From an uncultured Bacteroidota bacterium (GTDB lineage Bacteria > Bacteroidota > Bacteroidia > Bacteroidales > VadinHA17), in assembly GCA_903844815.1 (NCBI GenBank), contig CAIMVD010000011.1, positions 1 through 57,331 on the forward strand: 57,331 bases of DNA, written 5' to 3'. The notes under the pieces were generated by a model. The model was given only the letters and a program-made list of their open reading frames with translations. It was not told the DNA's origin and ran no database searches. The position numbers were made by a program, and so were the translations under genes. This document shows, piece by piece, positions 1-8,504 of this stretch. Position 1 is the stretch's first letter. The number at the start of each line of letters is the position of its first letter.

Positions 1-182
1 ATATTATACCCCTAATATAATAAACATACTCTATACTCTACTATTTCAAAGAACAATTTTTATCTTCATTCCTTAAGTCAACGACATTGCCTTACATATT
101 ATAAAAAATGTATGTCATTTACCTCCGGGCTTGGGTGATCTATTCGATCAGGCCATATCTTATATAGTTGAATCTTCCTTCT

Positions 183-620
183 CTAAGGCTTAATTTCAAT
201 CATCGTTCCGATTTTCACAGATTTATATAATTCGTCAACATCATTATTCGTCACTGCAATACAGCCAAGTGTCCAGTTAGACCATCGCATGAATTTTCCA
301 ATAAACCCCAACCCGTTTTTATATCCGTGGATTTTAATGTCCCCTCCGGCAGGTTTCCCATGTTCTTTAGCATTTTCTATGTCTTGTTTGTTTGGATAAG
401 AGATCCCCAGGTTCTTATGATACCTGCTATACGGGTTTTTATCGTTTATGATATAAATTCCTTCCGGTGTTTTTCTGTCGCCCTGAAATTCTTTCGCACC
501 AATGGGATTTCTTCCAAGCGAAACTCTGTAGGTCTTTAATAATATTCCCTTAGAATAAACCAGTAGTTGTCTTTTGGATTTAAAGACCAATATTTTGTCG
601 ATCTGTGCGTTTTCAGGCAA
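183..620 (-). CDS. L,D-transpeptidase (YkuD domain), N-terminus apparently frameshifted
   Basis: The catalytic domain fills nearly all 145 residues. His98 (HGYKNG) and Cys120 in SNWTLGC are the YkuD signature of enzymes that make 3-3 peptidoglycan cross-links or attach proteins in the periplasm. As it stands the frame opens with TTG. One frame over, just upstream (to about 697), lies a good membrane anchor (NIILYTVIISITGLSVYCF) ending in YPEK. The two parts join at the six-T run 622-627, so one base appears lost or gained. No ATG opens the upstream part either; an ATT stands where one is expected, downstream of a TAnnTTTA box at 728-735. It is either a sequencing error or a recently broken gene. 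Confidence 0.8.
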   Translation of the reverse strand: MPENAQIDKILVFKSKRQLLVYSKGILLKTYRVSLGRNPIGAKEFQGDRKTPEGIYIINDKNPYSRYHKNLGISYPNKQDIENAKEHGKPAGGDIKIHGYKNGLGFIGKFMRWSNWTLGCIAVTNNDVDELYKSVKIGTMIEIKP

Positions 621-699
621 CTTTTTTCGGGATAAAAACAGTAAACTGACAGTCCTGTTATTGAAATGATTACGGTATAAAGTATGATATTCTTAATAG

Positions 700-1043
700 T
701 TATTAATTCTATTTTGATAGATTGATTTAAAGATATGGCAAAATGAGGGATTAATGATTGTGAATTTAGTTAAATATCTAGCGGTCACTGGTTTTCCACT
801 AATAATGGGATGGCGTTAACTGACACCGACCTTGAATCATTGAGGCCAGACCTCGTCATGATGAGTTTGGTCAATTATGGGAGAAATTGTAGAGATTTTA
901 TACAAGAAAGGAGACAATGTGATTTCAAATGTATTGGATTATAAGATATCATAAAAACGCTAACTACGGACTAATTTAAGAGTCCTTGTAAAGAGAATAA
1001 TGTCTGACATAAATTCATGGCCCACATTGAGATGATACCTTTA
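700..1043. other. Intergenic stretch without a supported gene
   Basis: AT-rich region between the transpeptidase and the gene ending at 1044. It holds the probable -7 box of the transpeptidase (728-735) and a 44-codon open frame (810-944, plus strand) that has no recognisable family and no promoter. I see nothing else. Confidence 0.4.
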
Positions 1044-1907
1044 TTAATTGTTATAGCTTAATTTTATTAATGAAAAGAATTCATATTCAGTAATTTTCTC
1101 AATAATTTTGTCCAAGGTTTCTGGTGGGGTGCCACTGATAAAACATAAATCGGTGATCTTTTGCTTATTATTTAATCCTGTATTGATATTTTTAAATTGC
1201 CGATATTCAAAATAGACCATTATTCTATTACAAAGCAAATCCCAATCGTCAAAACTTTCCTTAAAAAAATGATGTTTCAAACCTGCAATTTTATCTAAAA
1301 GACGCTTTAACTTTAAGACTCGGAGTTGTTTGGATGTCCTAAATAATCTCCCTGTATTATTGTTAGGACTTAAAAGCTCCATCAGAAAATCAGAAAAATC
1401 AATGTTTTGATTGATTGCATCACCAATTTTGAATTCGCCATTAATATTAGGGAAAAAAGTTAAGAATCGGGAAATTGAGTCTATTTTATTCTTCAAAACA
1501 TATTCATAGGAGTCAATTTTGGGCTTTTTAATACGAAATTTGGGCCAATTCGAATATAAAAGTATTTCATTTTTAGTACTTTGAGAAGTGTAACTTTGGG
1601 AATTATTTTTAGCTTGAATGGCAATTCCCTTTTGAGAATTATCTGATTTACAGACCAAAAATAGATCGCCTAATTCACAACATATTTCATTTTTATTTGA
1701 AGTAAATTTCAAAATTGGACTTTTATCAATATGATTTGATACGATTGTCTTTCTTTCAAGCCTTATTCCACAACATATTAAATTATCTTTCAGTATGTCA
1801 AAGAAGAATAAATGAAAATAAGCCAGTGTAGCCAATTCATTTATACATCTAGTTCTATATGAATATAGAAATTCATTTATGGATTTATCAATACAACTTT
1901 TTAGCAT
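1044..1907 (-). CDS. Hypothetical protein, possible PD-(D/E)XK-type nuclease fold
   Basis: 287 residues from an ATG, no signal peptide, rich in Lys, Asn and Ile, and more AT-rich than the metabolic genes further right. I do not recognise the family. Residues 78-100 read E78-L-G-D81, then a hydrophobic strand, then Q98-A-K100, which resembles the active-site spacing of PD-(D/E)XK nucleases (acidic residue, strand, Q/E-x-K). The helical C-terminal half has no motif I can name. It stands alone, facing away from the 2491 gene, with 290 bp to a decayed gene. The nuclease idea is inference from one short motif. Confidence 0.55.
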   Translation of the reverse strand: MLKSCIDKSINEFLYSYRTRCINELATLAYFHLFFFDILKDNLICCGIRLERKTIVSNHIDKSPILKFTSNKNEICCELGDLFLVCKSDNSQKGIAIQAKNNSQSYTSQSTKNEILLYSNWPKFRIKKPKIDSYEYVLKNKIDSISRFLTFFPNINGEFKIGDAINQNIDFSDFLMELLSPNNNTGRLFRTSKQLRVLKLKRLLDKIAGLKHHFFKESFDDWDLLCNRIMVYFEYRQFKNINTGLNNKQKITDLCFISGTPPETLDKIIEKITEYEFFSLIKLSYNN

Positions 1908-2197
1908 AAAATAAAAAGTACGACTTCGTGAATAATTGTAGTTATCTGTCTTTGGGTATCAATTTGAAATCATTAAACTTACACCATAAAGGTAATTCAT
2001 ATCAGAGAATGAAGTGCCCCATCTTTTGGTTTTATTTTCTAGTTACCATCATCCTTGATAAAATATGAAATATCTATAAATTTGTAGGATTGGAGTTAAT
2101 TTCACTATGTAAGTTTCATTGTGATTGAAAAGTCGGGTTAATCCAGTTATATCTATTTTTATAAAATACAACATTTTGAATTAAATCCTAATCGATT

Positions 2198-2442
2198 ATG
2201 AGTTTTCAACTATCCCAATTGTCCTCAATAGGTCTTATTCTTGATATATTTTTGGAATCATTCTTTTTATATATGGTTTGCCAAGTGAAAATGCTATTTG
2301 GGATTTTGTAGCATTTGGTGAACCTGTAACCACAGAGGCGTAAAGAAATGCGGAAATTGTAATGATAGCCAGATTAGGATTATCCTTGGTAATAATAGTA
2401 TTTTTCCTACAACTTTTTGGTATGAATTTTATAATTGGCTAA
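2198..2442 (+). pseudogene. Decayed small two-helix membrane protein
   Basis: An ATG at 2198 opens SFQLSQLSSIGLILDIF. The reading then continues in another frame as GIILFIYGLPSENAIWDF, hits an in-frame TAA, and goes on as RNAEIVMIARLGLSLVIIVF to a stop at 2440-2442. Joined, the pieces give a protein of about 80 residues with two hydrophobic helices around a short polar loop, a common layout of small bacterial membrane proteins. One frameshift (in the T-run near 2246-2250) plus one stop indicates decay rather than a single sequencing error. It lies directly upstream of another membrane protein gene on the same strand. Confidence 0.5.
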
Positions 2443-2490
2443 GGTATTCAAAGAAATCTGATTCTAAATGAAGGTTGATATTATAAAGTT

Positions 2491-3375
2491 ATGAAAAATT
2501 ATGTAAAGAGTAACTGGCTGTTATTATTAGCTTTAGTAATACCAATCTTAATTTTTGGTACCATTATCTTATTCGATAGAAACAGCGATTTAGCATTGAA
2601 TTTATTCTCGGAATTTATCGGAGTTGCATTTACCGTGATTGTAATTGATAGGTTATTACAAGAGAACGATTTAAAGAAAAATCTTGGTCCCAGAACATTG
2701 GCTTATAAAAGAATTAATTCATTTGTAAGCAATTATATATGGTTTTGGAGAGAATTGTATGTTTTTAGCGTTCCTAAGCTTGAACCGAAAACAATAGCTG
2801 AATTTTTTAGTCATGATTACATTTCTTTGATATGGAACCACTTGGATCTAAATGCAAAACCCATAAATGAAGATACGCTTAAAAAAATACCACAATACAC
2901 GCAAAAGGATATTTTTACTGGTAATTATTGGGAATTTATTCCAAATCGATTTGGAAGATTCAATAAAGAAATTTTAGAAATAACCGGTCGATTTGGATCC
3001 TACATTGAGCCTGAAATATATGAAAAACTTAATGCTATCATTGATAGTGAAACCTTTAAAAGATTGTGTGATCTTAACAATAAACCCAAAACTGAATATG
3101 ATAATAGAAATGAAAAGCCAGACAGCTTAGATAGGAGACCATTGTTAATTTGTTGGGCTGGTTCTCAATCAATGTTTAAGAAGTATGATTTCGAAAATAT
3201 TATTTACCTATATAATTGGTGTTTACAAAATAGAAATTCTATTAAATGTGAGGATGGGATTGAAAAAACTAAATATAGTAATTTCATTTATAATCAACGA
3301 ATATACAATTATGGAACCCCATTACATATGATTACAGATTTTGAAGGAAATGACAAACCAAAACCTTGTTTATGA
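2491..3375 (+). CDS. Hypothetical membrane protein
   Basis: 294 residues. Two hydrophobic segments at the N-terminus (residues about 9-28 and 33-54, the second containing FIGVAFTVIVIDRLLQ) are followed by a large hydrophilic, aromatic-rich domain with no motif I recognise. The N-terminal part resembles small membrane modules that anchor a cytoplasmic domain. Low GC and Asn/Ile-rich composition match the 1044-1907 gene, and a decayed membrane gene lies just upstream, so this may be an accessory patch. Function unknown; no operon partner is visible. Confidence 0.6.
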   Translation: MKNYVKSNWLLLLALVIPILIFGTIILFDRNSDLALNLFSEFIGVAFTVIVIDRLLQENDLKKNLGPRTLAYKRINSFVSNYIWFWRELYVFSVPKLEPKTIAEFFSHDYISLIWNHLDLNAKPINEDTLKKIPQYTQKDIFTGNYWEFIPNRFGRFNKEILEITGRFGSYIEPEIYEKLNAIIDSETFKRLCDLNNKPKTEYDNRNEKPDSLDRRPLLICWAGSQSMFKKYDFENIIYLYNWCLQNRNSIKCEDGIEKTKYSNFIYNQRIYNYGTPLHMITDFEGNDKPKPCL

Positions 3376-3530
3376 TTCTCAAACCTGATTTGACTCAATA
3401 TGGTCAATTCAAGTAGATTTTAAAAAGATTTTAGGTAGTAAGCTTGGCCAATGATGATCTTATAACAAAGACCTTAAAACATTTCCTAATCATAAAATCC
3501 GCCCAAAAACCTTTCAAGAACCTAGCAAGA

Positions 3531-3567
3531 ATTAAAAAACCACTTACAAAAAATATCGTAAGTGGTT
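3531..3567 (-). terminator. Intrinsic terminator of tRNA-Gln
   Basis: Perfect 10-bp inverted repeat, AACCACTTAC at 3538-3547 and its complement at 3558-3567, with a 10-nt loop. Read on the minus strand the stem is followed by a run of six T. It lies 11 bp beyond the 3' end of the tRNA. Confidence 0.85.
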
Positions 3568-3577
3568 GATTATCTTG

Positions 3578-3650
3578 TTGTCCCGTCAGGTCTCGAACCT
3601 GAACTCTTCTGATCCAGAATCAGACGTGTTGCCAATTACACCACGGGACA
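3578..3650 (-). tRNA. tRNA-Gln (anticodon CTG)
   Basis: 73-nt cloverleaf on the minus strand. The acceptor TGTCCCG at the 5' end pairs with CGGGACA, followed by discriminator A; the CCA is not encoded. The anticodon loop TTCTGGA sits on a five-pair stem, giving anticodon CTG for CAG codons. The T-arm GTTCGAGAC is typical. A TAnnTTTG box lies just upstream at 3663-3670 and a terminator just downstream, so it is transcribed alone. Confidence 0.95.
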
Positions 3651-3662
3651 ATTTTGAAGGTG

Positions 3663-3695
3663 CAAATATAAACATTTTAAGGAAAAACAAAAATA
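3663..3695 (-). promoter_or_regulatory. Promoter of tRNA-Gln
   Basis: On the minus strand, TATATTTG (3663-3670) matches the Bacteroidota -7 consensus and lies 12 bp before the first base of the tRNA. A TTTTTG in the -33 region (3688-3695) is at normal spacing. Confidence 0.7.
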
Positions 3696-3748
3696 AGTTT
3701 TTCGACCTTTTATTCTGACCATAATAGCTAATGACAACTGTCCAAAAC

Positions 3749-5092
3749 CTACACTACAGGCTCCCACCCCTTCTCATACTCCCTCGACCATAGACGCCCC
3801 GATTCAGGGTCATTCATTATGTGCCCGTTCGACCGGTCAACCGACAAAGTCTTCCCCGTCCTCTGGGCAATGTTCCCCAGCTGGACCAAAAGTGTGCTCT
3901 TATGACCACTGAGGATGTCCGCATTTAGCTTAGTCCCTTTCCGTATGGCTTCAAGGAAATTGGCAACATGAAATGCATCCAGACCTCCAGATGGATTGGC
4001 CGGATTCCTTGAATCAATCACCTCATCTTCCTTAACCTCTTTAGTCAGTTTCCCATTAATGTCGTATACCGAATATGCATTCCCTCCGTCAATCCTGAGG
4101 GAGCCCTTTTCACCGGTGAAAATGACACCAACAGAGCTTCCTTCAATAAGCCGGTTATTGCAGCTTACCCCTTCCCAGGCAATGGCGGTTTTATTATCGA
4201 ATTCCATCGAGATTACCTGGGTGTCGGGGGTCTCCCAATCGTCATTATATGCAAACCTGCCTCCCGACGACGAGACTTTTACAGGGTAATCAACCCCAAG
4301 TCCCCAACGCGCAAGATCCACAAAATGGGTACCGTTATTAAGCGCTTCTCCTGTACCCCAATTCCAGAACCAGTGCCAGTTATAATGAATAAGATTATCA
4401 CGGTATGGTTTTCGGGGTGCCGGTCCCTGCCAGAGCTCATAATCAAGCCACGATGGCACGGGTACCTCTTTACCTCTGCCAATCGGGGGACGGTTGTTTG
4501 TATACCATGTCTTGGCAAAATAGGGACGGCCAATTATGCCTCCATGTAGTTCTTTTATGCCTGCAACAACGTTCGGGAACGAACGCCTCTGATTGCCCAT
4601 CTGCATTACAACCCTGAATTTTTCTGCCGCTGCAACAAGTAACTCGCCCTCAGCAGGATTATGACTGCATGGTTTTTCGAGGTAAACATGTTTTCCTGCC
4701 CTGGCAGCCAGGATAGCCGCAGGAGCATGCCAGTGATCGGGCGTTGCAATTATCATGGCATCGAGGTTCTTGTCCTCAAGGGCCTTCCTGAAATCGGGAC
4801 TTGCTGCCGGGCGCCTCTTCCCGAGTTTTTCAATGCTGTCGGAACATGCAGCCTCAGCCCTTGAATCTACATCACAGACATATATTATATCAGTGTTCTC
4901 CTGTTTTAAAAAGGTCGCTGAAAGGGCTTTGCCCCTTGAGTTTACACCCATCACCGCAAGAATTACCTTTTCGTTGGCTCCAATAATAGACGAGTAGCTC
5001 TTTGCACTGAATCCGGGCAGTACTCCTCCGGCACTTATCGCTGCAAGAGCCGTGGCTGATTTTTTAATAAATGATCTCCTCGACTTGTCCAT
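3749..5092 (-). CDS. Gfo/Idh/MocA family oxidoreductase with Tat signal
   Basis: 447 residues. The N-terminus carries a twin-arginine signal (RRSFIKK followed by an Ala-rich stretch), so the folded enzyme is probably exported. Next comes an NAD(P)-binding Rossmann fold (ILAVMGVNSRGKA near residue 45), the family's EKP motif (LEKPCSHNP near residue 140), and the C-terminal substrate domain. Such exported members usually act on sugars or sugar-like compounds; the substrate cannot be read from sequence. It starts 21 bp after the stop of a second family member, with which it forms an operon. Confidence 0.88.
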   Translation of the reverse strand: MDKSRRSFIKKSATALAAISAGGVLPGFSAKSYSSIIGANEKVILAVMGVNSRGKALSATFLKQENTDIIYVCDVDSRAEAACSDSIEKLGKRRPAASPDFRKALEDKNLDAMIIATPDHWHAPAAILAARAGKHVYLEKPCSHNPAEGELLVAAAEKFRVVMQMGNQRRSFPNVVAGIKELHGGIIGRPYFAKTWYTNNRPPIGRGKEVPVPSWLDYELWQGPAPRKPYRDNLIHYNWHWFWNWGTGEALNNGTHFVDLARWGLGVDYPVKVSSSGGRFAYNDDWETPDTQVISMEFDNKTAIAWEGVSCNNRLIEGSSVGVIFTGEKGSLRIDGGNAYSVYDINGKLTKEVKEDEVIDSRNPANPSGGLDAFHVANFLEAIRKGTKLNADILSGHKSTLLVQLGNIAQRTGKTLSVDRSNGHIMNDPESGRLWSREYEKGWEPVV

Positions 5093-5113
5093 GATATTCA
5101 GAATTTACTTTTA

Positions 5114-6151
5114 TTAAAATTTAATTTTGCGGGCTTTTTTCCTTGCATCATCCAGTACACCCTCCGTTTCAACAGGTATGCCACCCTTATTTTTGCTGAC
5201 ATCAGCAGCCTGCATGAATGTAAAGATCTCAATAGTTTCCTCTCTCCTGACCGGCTCCTGACCTGTCCTGAAAAATTCAAGAATCTTAACCAGGAGAGGA
5301 TCATAACCGGCGTACTGACCAAGTGTCATTGTACCTGTCTCCCCAAAAACAGTTCCTCCGTAGCCGCCCTTCCCCGACCTGATTCCCCTGAATGTACCAA
5401 CACGACCTCCATCCCAGACACCCGTCACAAGATCTGTATCCGGAGTGCTGATACGGGCAACTGTTTTGCACCCTGTTCCCATTACGGCAAAGAGAGTTTC
5501 CACCCCGTGGATCCCGTACCAGAAAAGATCGGGATGTGTCTTTTCGAGGGAGCACGGCGAAAAGGTATCGGCTCCTGTAACCTTTCCGATCTTTCCGGCT
5601 GCTATTTCAGCTGCGCCTTCGATATACCTGAGTGAAGATGATGTGAAAACAGGGACTTTATAATGATCTGCGGCATCAAATATTGCAAGAGCATGTTCAA
5701 GACTGGCGGCAAGAGGTTTATCGATAAAGACTCTTTTCCCGGCTTTGAGAACAGCGAGAGCCTGTTCGAGATGAAGCCGCCCGTCATTAGTCTCGAGCAG
5801 TACATAATCTACCTCTGAAAGAAGTTCGTCAATTGAACCCGCGATCCTGACACCAAGTTTTTTTACTTCCTCAGTATAACCCGGAATCCTGTCGGCGCTC
5901 GATTTTATATCGCTGCTCCCTCTGGGATAGGCTGTAACAATCCTGAATCCGGCGAATTCAGGTTTGGGATCGGGGGAATTTATTGCTTTTGTAAAGGCTA
6001 TGCTGTGCGAGGTATCAAGCCCTATGATCCCTATCCTTCCTGTCGCCTGACTGCCTGGTGAAAAGACCGGTTTGGCTGATGCAAATCCAATCCCTAATCC
6101 TCCGAGTGCAGCTGTTTTTACAAAACTTCGACGGTCAAGTTCTTTTTTCAT
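5114..6151 (-). CDS. Gfo/Idh/MocA family oxidoreductase with Tat signal (second copy)
   Basis: 345 residues, first gene of a two-gene operon. DRRSFVK plus a Gly/Ala-rich stretch form a Tat signal. The Rossmann nucleotide-binding part begins GRIGIIGLDTSHS, and the EKP motif is present as DKPLA. It is shorter than its neighbour and only distantly similar, so the two are not a recent duplication. A TAACTTTA box at 6194-6201 on the minus strand is the likely promoter. The probable role is paired oxidation or isomerisation of a carbohydrate in the periplasm. Confidence 0.87.
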   Translation of the reverse strand: MKKELDRRSFVKTAALGGLGIGFASAKPVFSPGSQATGRIGIIGLDTSHSIAFTKAINSPDPKPEFAGFRIVTAYPRGSSDIKSSADRIPGYTEEVKKLGVRIAGSIDELLSEVDYVLLETNDGRLHLEQALAVLKAGKRVFIDKPLAASLEHALAIFDAADHYKVPVFTSSSLRYIEGAAEIAAGKIGKVTGADTFSPCSLEKTHPDLFWYGIHGVETLFAVMGTGCKTVARISTPDTDLVTGVWDGGRVGTFRGIRSGKGGYGGTVFGETGTMTLGQYAGYDPLLVKILEFFRTGQEPVRREETIEIFTFMQAADVSKNKGGIPVETEGVLDDARKKARKIKF

Positions 6152-6288
6152 AATCTGTAATATGTAAGGTTCTGAAAAGTTGAATATTTTCTTAAAGTTA
6201 AGTAAAATATTTAAACGAAAGAGTTGTTTCAGAAGTCCTTAGTGAGGCTCAGTGCTGTTTGAAAAACCTGAATATTTACTTCAGGTTG

Positions 6289-6365
6289 CTCTGTTGATCT
6301 CTGTGTAACAATTAGTTAAGAGCTTTCACAGAGGGACACAGAGGTGCCACAGAGGTCCACAGAGG
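6289..6365. repeat. Intergenic inverted repeat, CACAGAGG family
   Basis: A left arm of CTCTGTTGATCTCTGTG type (6289-6309) faces a right arm made of four CACAGAGG units spaced 9-11 bp (6327-6365). The same arrangement recurs at 11778-11873. It lies between two genes on the minus strand. Confidence 0.75.
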
Positions 6366-6408
6366 AAATTTCTGATAGCCCCAAATGGACATAAAGGAAT
6401 TGCTTAAC

Positions 6409-7809
6409 TTACAGATTATAAGTAATTATCAGTTGTGGCCTCATCTTAGGATCAGCATAATCGCCCGACGCAAACCGGAAACCAGGGAACTTTTCGTCTG
6501 GCCATAGCTTAAATAGCATTCCGTAATTTGGCAATGCAGAGGCGGTCATCGGGAATATCAGCTTCGTAACATCAATATCGATAAAGTTTACATTTCTTAT
6601 GAACGGAGCTATAAAAACCTGCCCGGCTTCAATTGTTTTTGGCTGCGTATTCCAGGTTACCTTCCCCTCTTCCCATGGCTCAATGATCTGCTGAAGCACA
6701 CCCCCATACCATAAAGAACTTCCCGGGGTCAGAGAATCAGTTATATGGGTATTGTCGAACGGGATCGGCAGGTCGTAGGTAAGCCTCATAATCACGTTTC
6801 TGATCATGGCTGATTTTGGAATTGTGTCGAGATTAAAAGCTATCAGACTCCTGTTCGAACGCATTACTGTGAGAACCGGCTCTGAAAGAAATGTCGTTTC
6901 GAAATATTTATAATCACCGAAGTTCCTGTCGGGCTCGAGATTCGAGATCATTGCATCCTTACCACTATCGGGGCCCGGCTGAATGATGATTGTCTTCAGA
7001 GATGTGATCACCGGAATTCTAAGCACATAAGGGTTTTCTTTTGTGGCCGCCAGAAGCTCTTTCGCGGGAACCATTAATTTTTGAGAAGGATAACCCTCTT
7101 TTTCAACAACAAGCGTATAGAATTCAGAACCTCCCTGAATAACTACCTTATTGACGGTGGGTTCAAGTTTATATGTATAATGCCAGCCGTTCCGGGAATA
7201 AACAGTAAGATTTGCAGTGGTGTATATAACAGGGGGCATAATTAACGGATCGTCAAGGATACAGACAGTCCAGAATTCGAGGGGAGTAATTATCTGCATC
7301 CCGAACGATGCATATCCGAATTTCTCCGGTGTTTGATTGCCTGTCGAAAGAACCTGGGGAACTATCTTTGTAATCTCTCCTCCTGAAATTGTGAAACTCA
7401 ACGGGAGCGTGATGCTGCAGAGGTAGGCAAGGGGAGATCCCGCTACCGGAGCCGCATAAATAACTTCTCCTGAAGGGTTTATGACCATAAATTTGGTCAG
7501 CTTGTAGTCGCCTGTATTGATTTCAATATTTTCACTAACATATTCTGTCCCGAATCCATAGAGGGGAATCAGCTTATCGGTAAGGACGGGATTGCCCTTC
7601 AGGTCGGTTATTGTTACAAGTACCTTAAGCGATAAATTACTGCTGTCAGTAGCCGCTACCGACTTTGGGGCAGCCTCAGAGGGGAGGGTTACGGAGAATT
7701 CGGCTGTCCCTTGTGTTTTATTATCCTTATTGCTTATTTCACAGGAATTAAGCATGACTACCATAAACAAGGCCAGCGGAACCAGAATCGTTCTGAAGAT
7801 TATTTTCAT
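6409..7809 (-). CDS. DNRLRE domain lipoprotein
   Basis: 466 residues. A lipoprotein signal ends in LNSC (Cys23). The N-terminal half looks like beta-sandwich repeats, including a stretch resembling carboxypeptidase-regulatory domains around residues 205-250. The C-terminal part (from about residue 280, DAMISNLEPDRNFGDY) matches DNRLRE domains: Asp start, NFG turn, FNLDTIP strand and VTWNTQP near the end. These beta-rich domains occur in secreted surface proteins, often carbohydrate-related. A TAACTTTA promoter box lies just upstream. Probably surface-exposed or periplasmic, possibly linked to the neighbouring oxidoreductase pair. Confidence 0.8.
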   Translation of the reverse strand: MKIIFRTILVPLALFMVVMLNSCEISNKDNKTQGTAEFSVTLPSEAAPKSVAATDSSNLSLKVLVTITDLKGNPVLTDKLIPLYGFGTEYVSENIEINTGDYKLTKFMVINPSGEVIYAAPVAGSPLAYLCSITLPLSFTISGGEITKIVPQVLSTGNQTPEKFGYASFGMQIITPLEFWTVCILDDPLIMPPVIYTTANLTVYSRNGWHYTYKLEPTVNKVVIQGGSEFYTLVVEKEGYPSQKLMVPAKELLAATKENPYVLRIPVITSLKTIIIQPGPDSGKDAMISNLEPDRNFGDYKYFETTFLSEPVLTVMRSNRSLIAFNLDTIPKSAMIRNVIMRLTYDLPIPFDNTHITDSLTPGSSLWYGGVLQQIIEPWEEGKVTWNTQPKTIEAGQVFIAPFIRNVNFIDIDVTKLIFPMTASALPNYGMLFKLWPDEKFPGFRFASGDYADPKMRPQLIITYNL

Positions 7810-7871
7810 TTTTAGAAGTGTTTATCTGGTATAAAGTTACTTCAAAACAAAATAAAAGTCAAGAAAAAATT

Positions 7872-7973
7872 GTCATGCAAGTCATGCAAGTCCTGCAAGT
7901 CGTGCAAGTCCTACCAGTCGGTCTATTCAATAAAAACCTGCAAGACATCAGACCTACAAGACTGGCAAGACAA
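7872..7973. repeat. GTCNTGCAA palindromic array, left copy
   Basis: Four tandem 9-bp units of GTCNTGCAA type, a spacer containing TCTATTCAATAA, then several units of the inverse type (CTGCAAGAC, GGCAAGAC). The two halves can pair into a long imperfect hairpin. A second copy in the same orientation lies at 8408-8500, on the other side of the four-helix-bundle gene. Confidence 0.85.
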
Positions 7974-8038
7974 TAAAAAAATTGATGATTTAAGTCCAAA
8001 TTCCTAATTTTATGGTTATTAATTTAAATCGTGCTAAA

Positions 8039-8407
8039 ATGGGAACAGTAAAAAATTTCGAAGATCTTGAAATTTGGAAAATGGCAAGAGAAATTGTCAA
8101 TTTGATTTATTCTGATTTCAGGAATTGCCGTGATTTTGGTTTTAAAGACCAGGTAACAAGGGCAGGAATTTCTATTATGAATAACATAAGTGAGGGATTT
8201 TGTCGGAATAGCGATAAAGAGTTCCGTCAATTCCTCAACATTTCTAAAGGCTCTTCTGGGGAGATAAAAAATATGTACTATATCGCCGAGGATCAGGAAT
8301 ATATTGACAGCAAAATATCAATTGACAGACGCAACAAAATACAACGATTTATTAATAGTACAAGCTCACTTATGAAATACTTGCAGACGGGGGGGGGGAA
8401 TAAATAA
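8039..8407 (+). CDS. Four-helix-bundle protein (23S rRNA intervening-sequence type)
   Basis: About 122 residues. FEDLEIWKMAREIVNLIYSD at the N-terminus, DQVTRAGISIMNNISEGF and EFRQFLNISKGSSGE are hallmarks of the S23/IVS family, helical proteins that oligomerise and are related to accessory proteins of retroelements. I place the start at the ATG at 8039, where family members begin; an upstream ATG at 8012 adds nine unlikely residues. The last codons run through a ten-G tract (8389-8398), a slippage-prone site that sets the C-terminus. The biochemical role of the family is unknown. Both flanks carry the same palindromic array. Confidence 0.9.
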   Translation: MGTVKNFEDLEIWKMAREIVNLIYSDFRNCRDFGFKDQVTRAGISIMNNISEGFCRNSDKEFRQFLNISKGSSGEIKNMYYIAEDQEYIDSKISIDRRNKIQRFINSTSSLMKYLQTGGGNK

Positions 8408-8500
8408 GTCATGCAAGTCTTGCAAGTCATGCTAGTCATGCAAGTCATTCTATTCCATAATGACCTGCAAGACCTCAGACTGGCAAGACCTGCAAGACCT
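8408..8500. repeat. GTCNTGCAA palindromic array, right copy
   Basis: Begins next to the stop codon of the four-helix-bundle gene. Four GTCNTGCNA units, spacer with TCTATTCCATAA, then inverse units (CTGCAAGAC, GGCAAGAC, CTGCAAGAC). It has the same order and orientation as the left copy at 7872-7973, so the gene sits between direct copies of a hairpin-forming element. Confidence 0.85.
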
Positions 8501-8504
8501 TTAT

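Noticed and set aside
810-944. 44-codon open frame on the plus strand between the transpeptidase and the gene ending at 1044
   Set aside because: No promoter, no recognisable motif and no neighbour logic; length is within chance for this region.
7872-8500. Short repeats that might be a CRISPR array
   Set aside because: Units are 8-9 bp in direct tandem without unique spacers, and invert in the second half; no cas genes.
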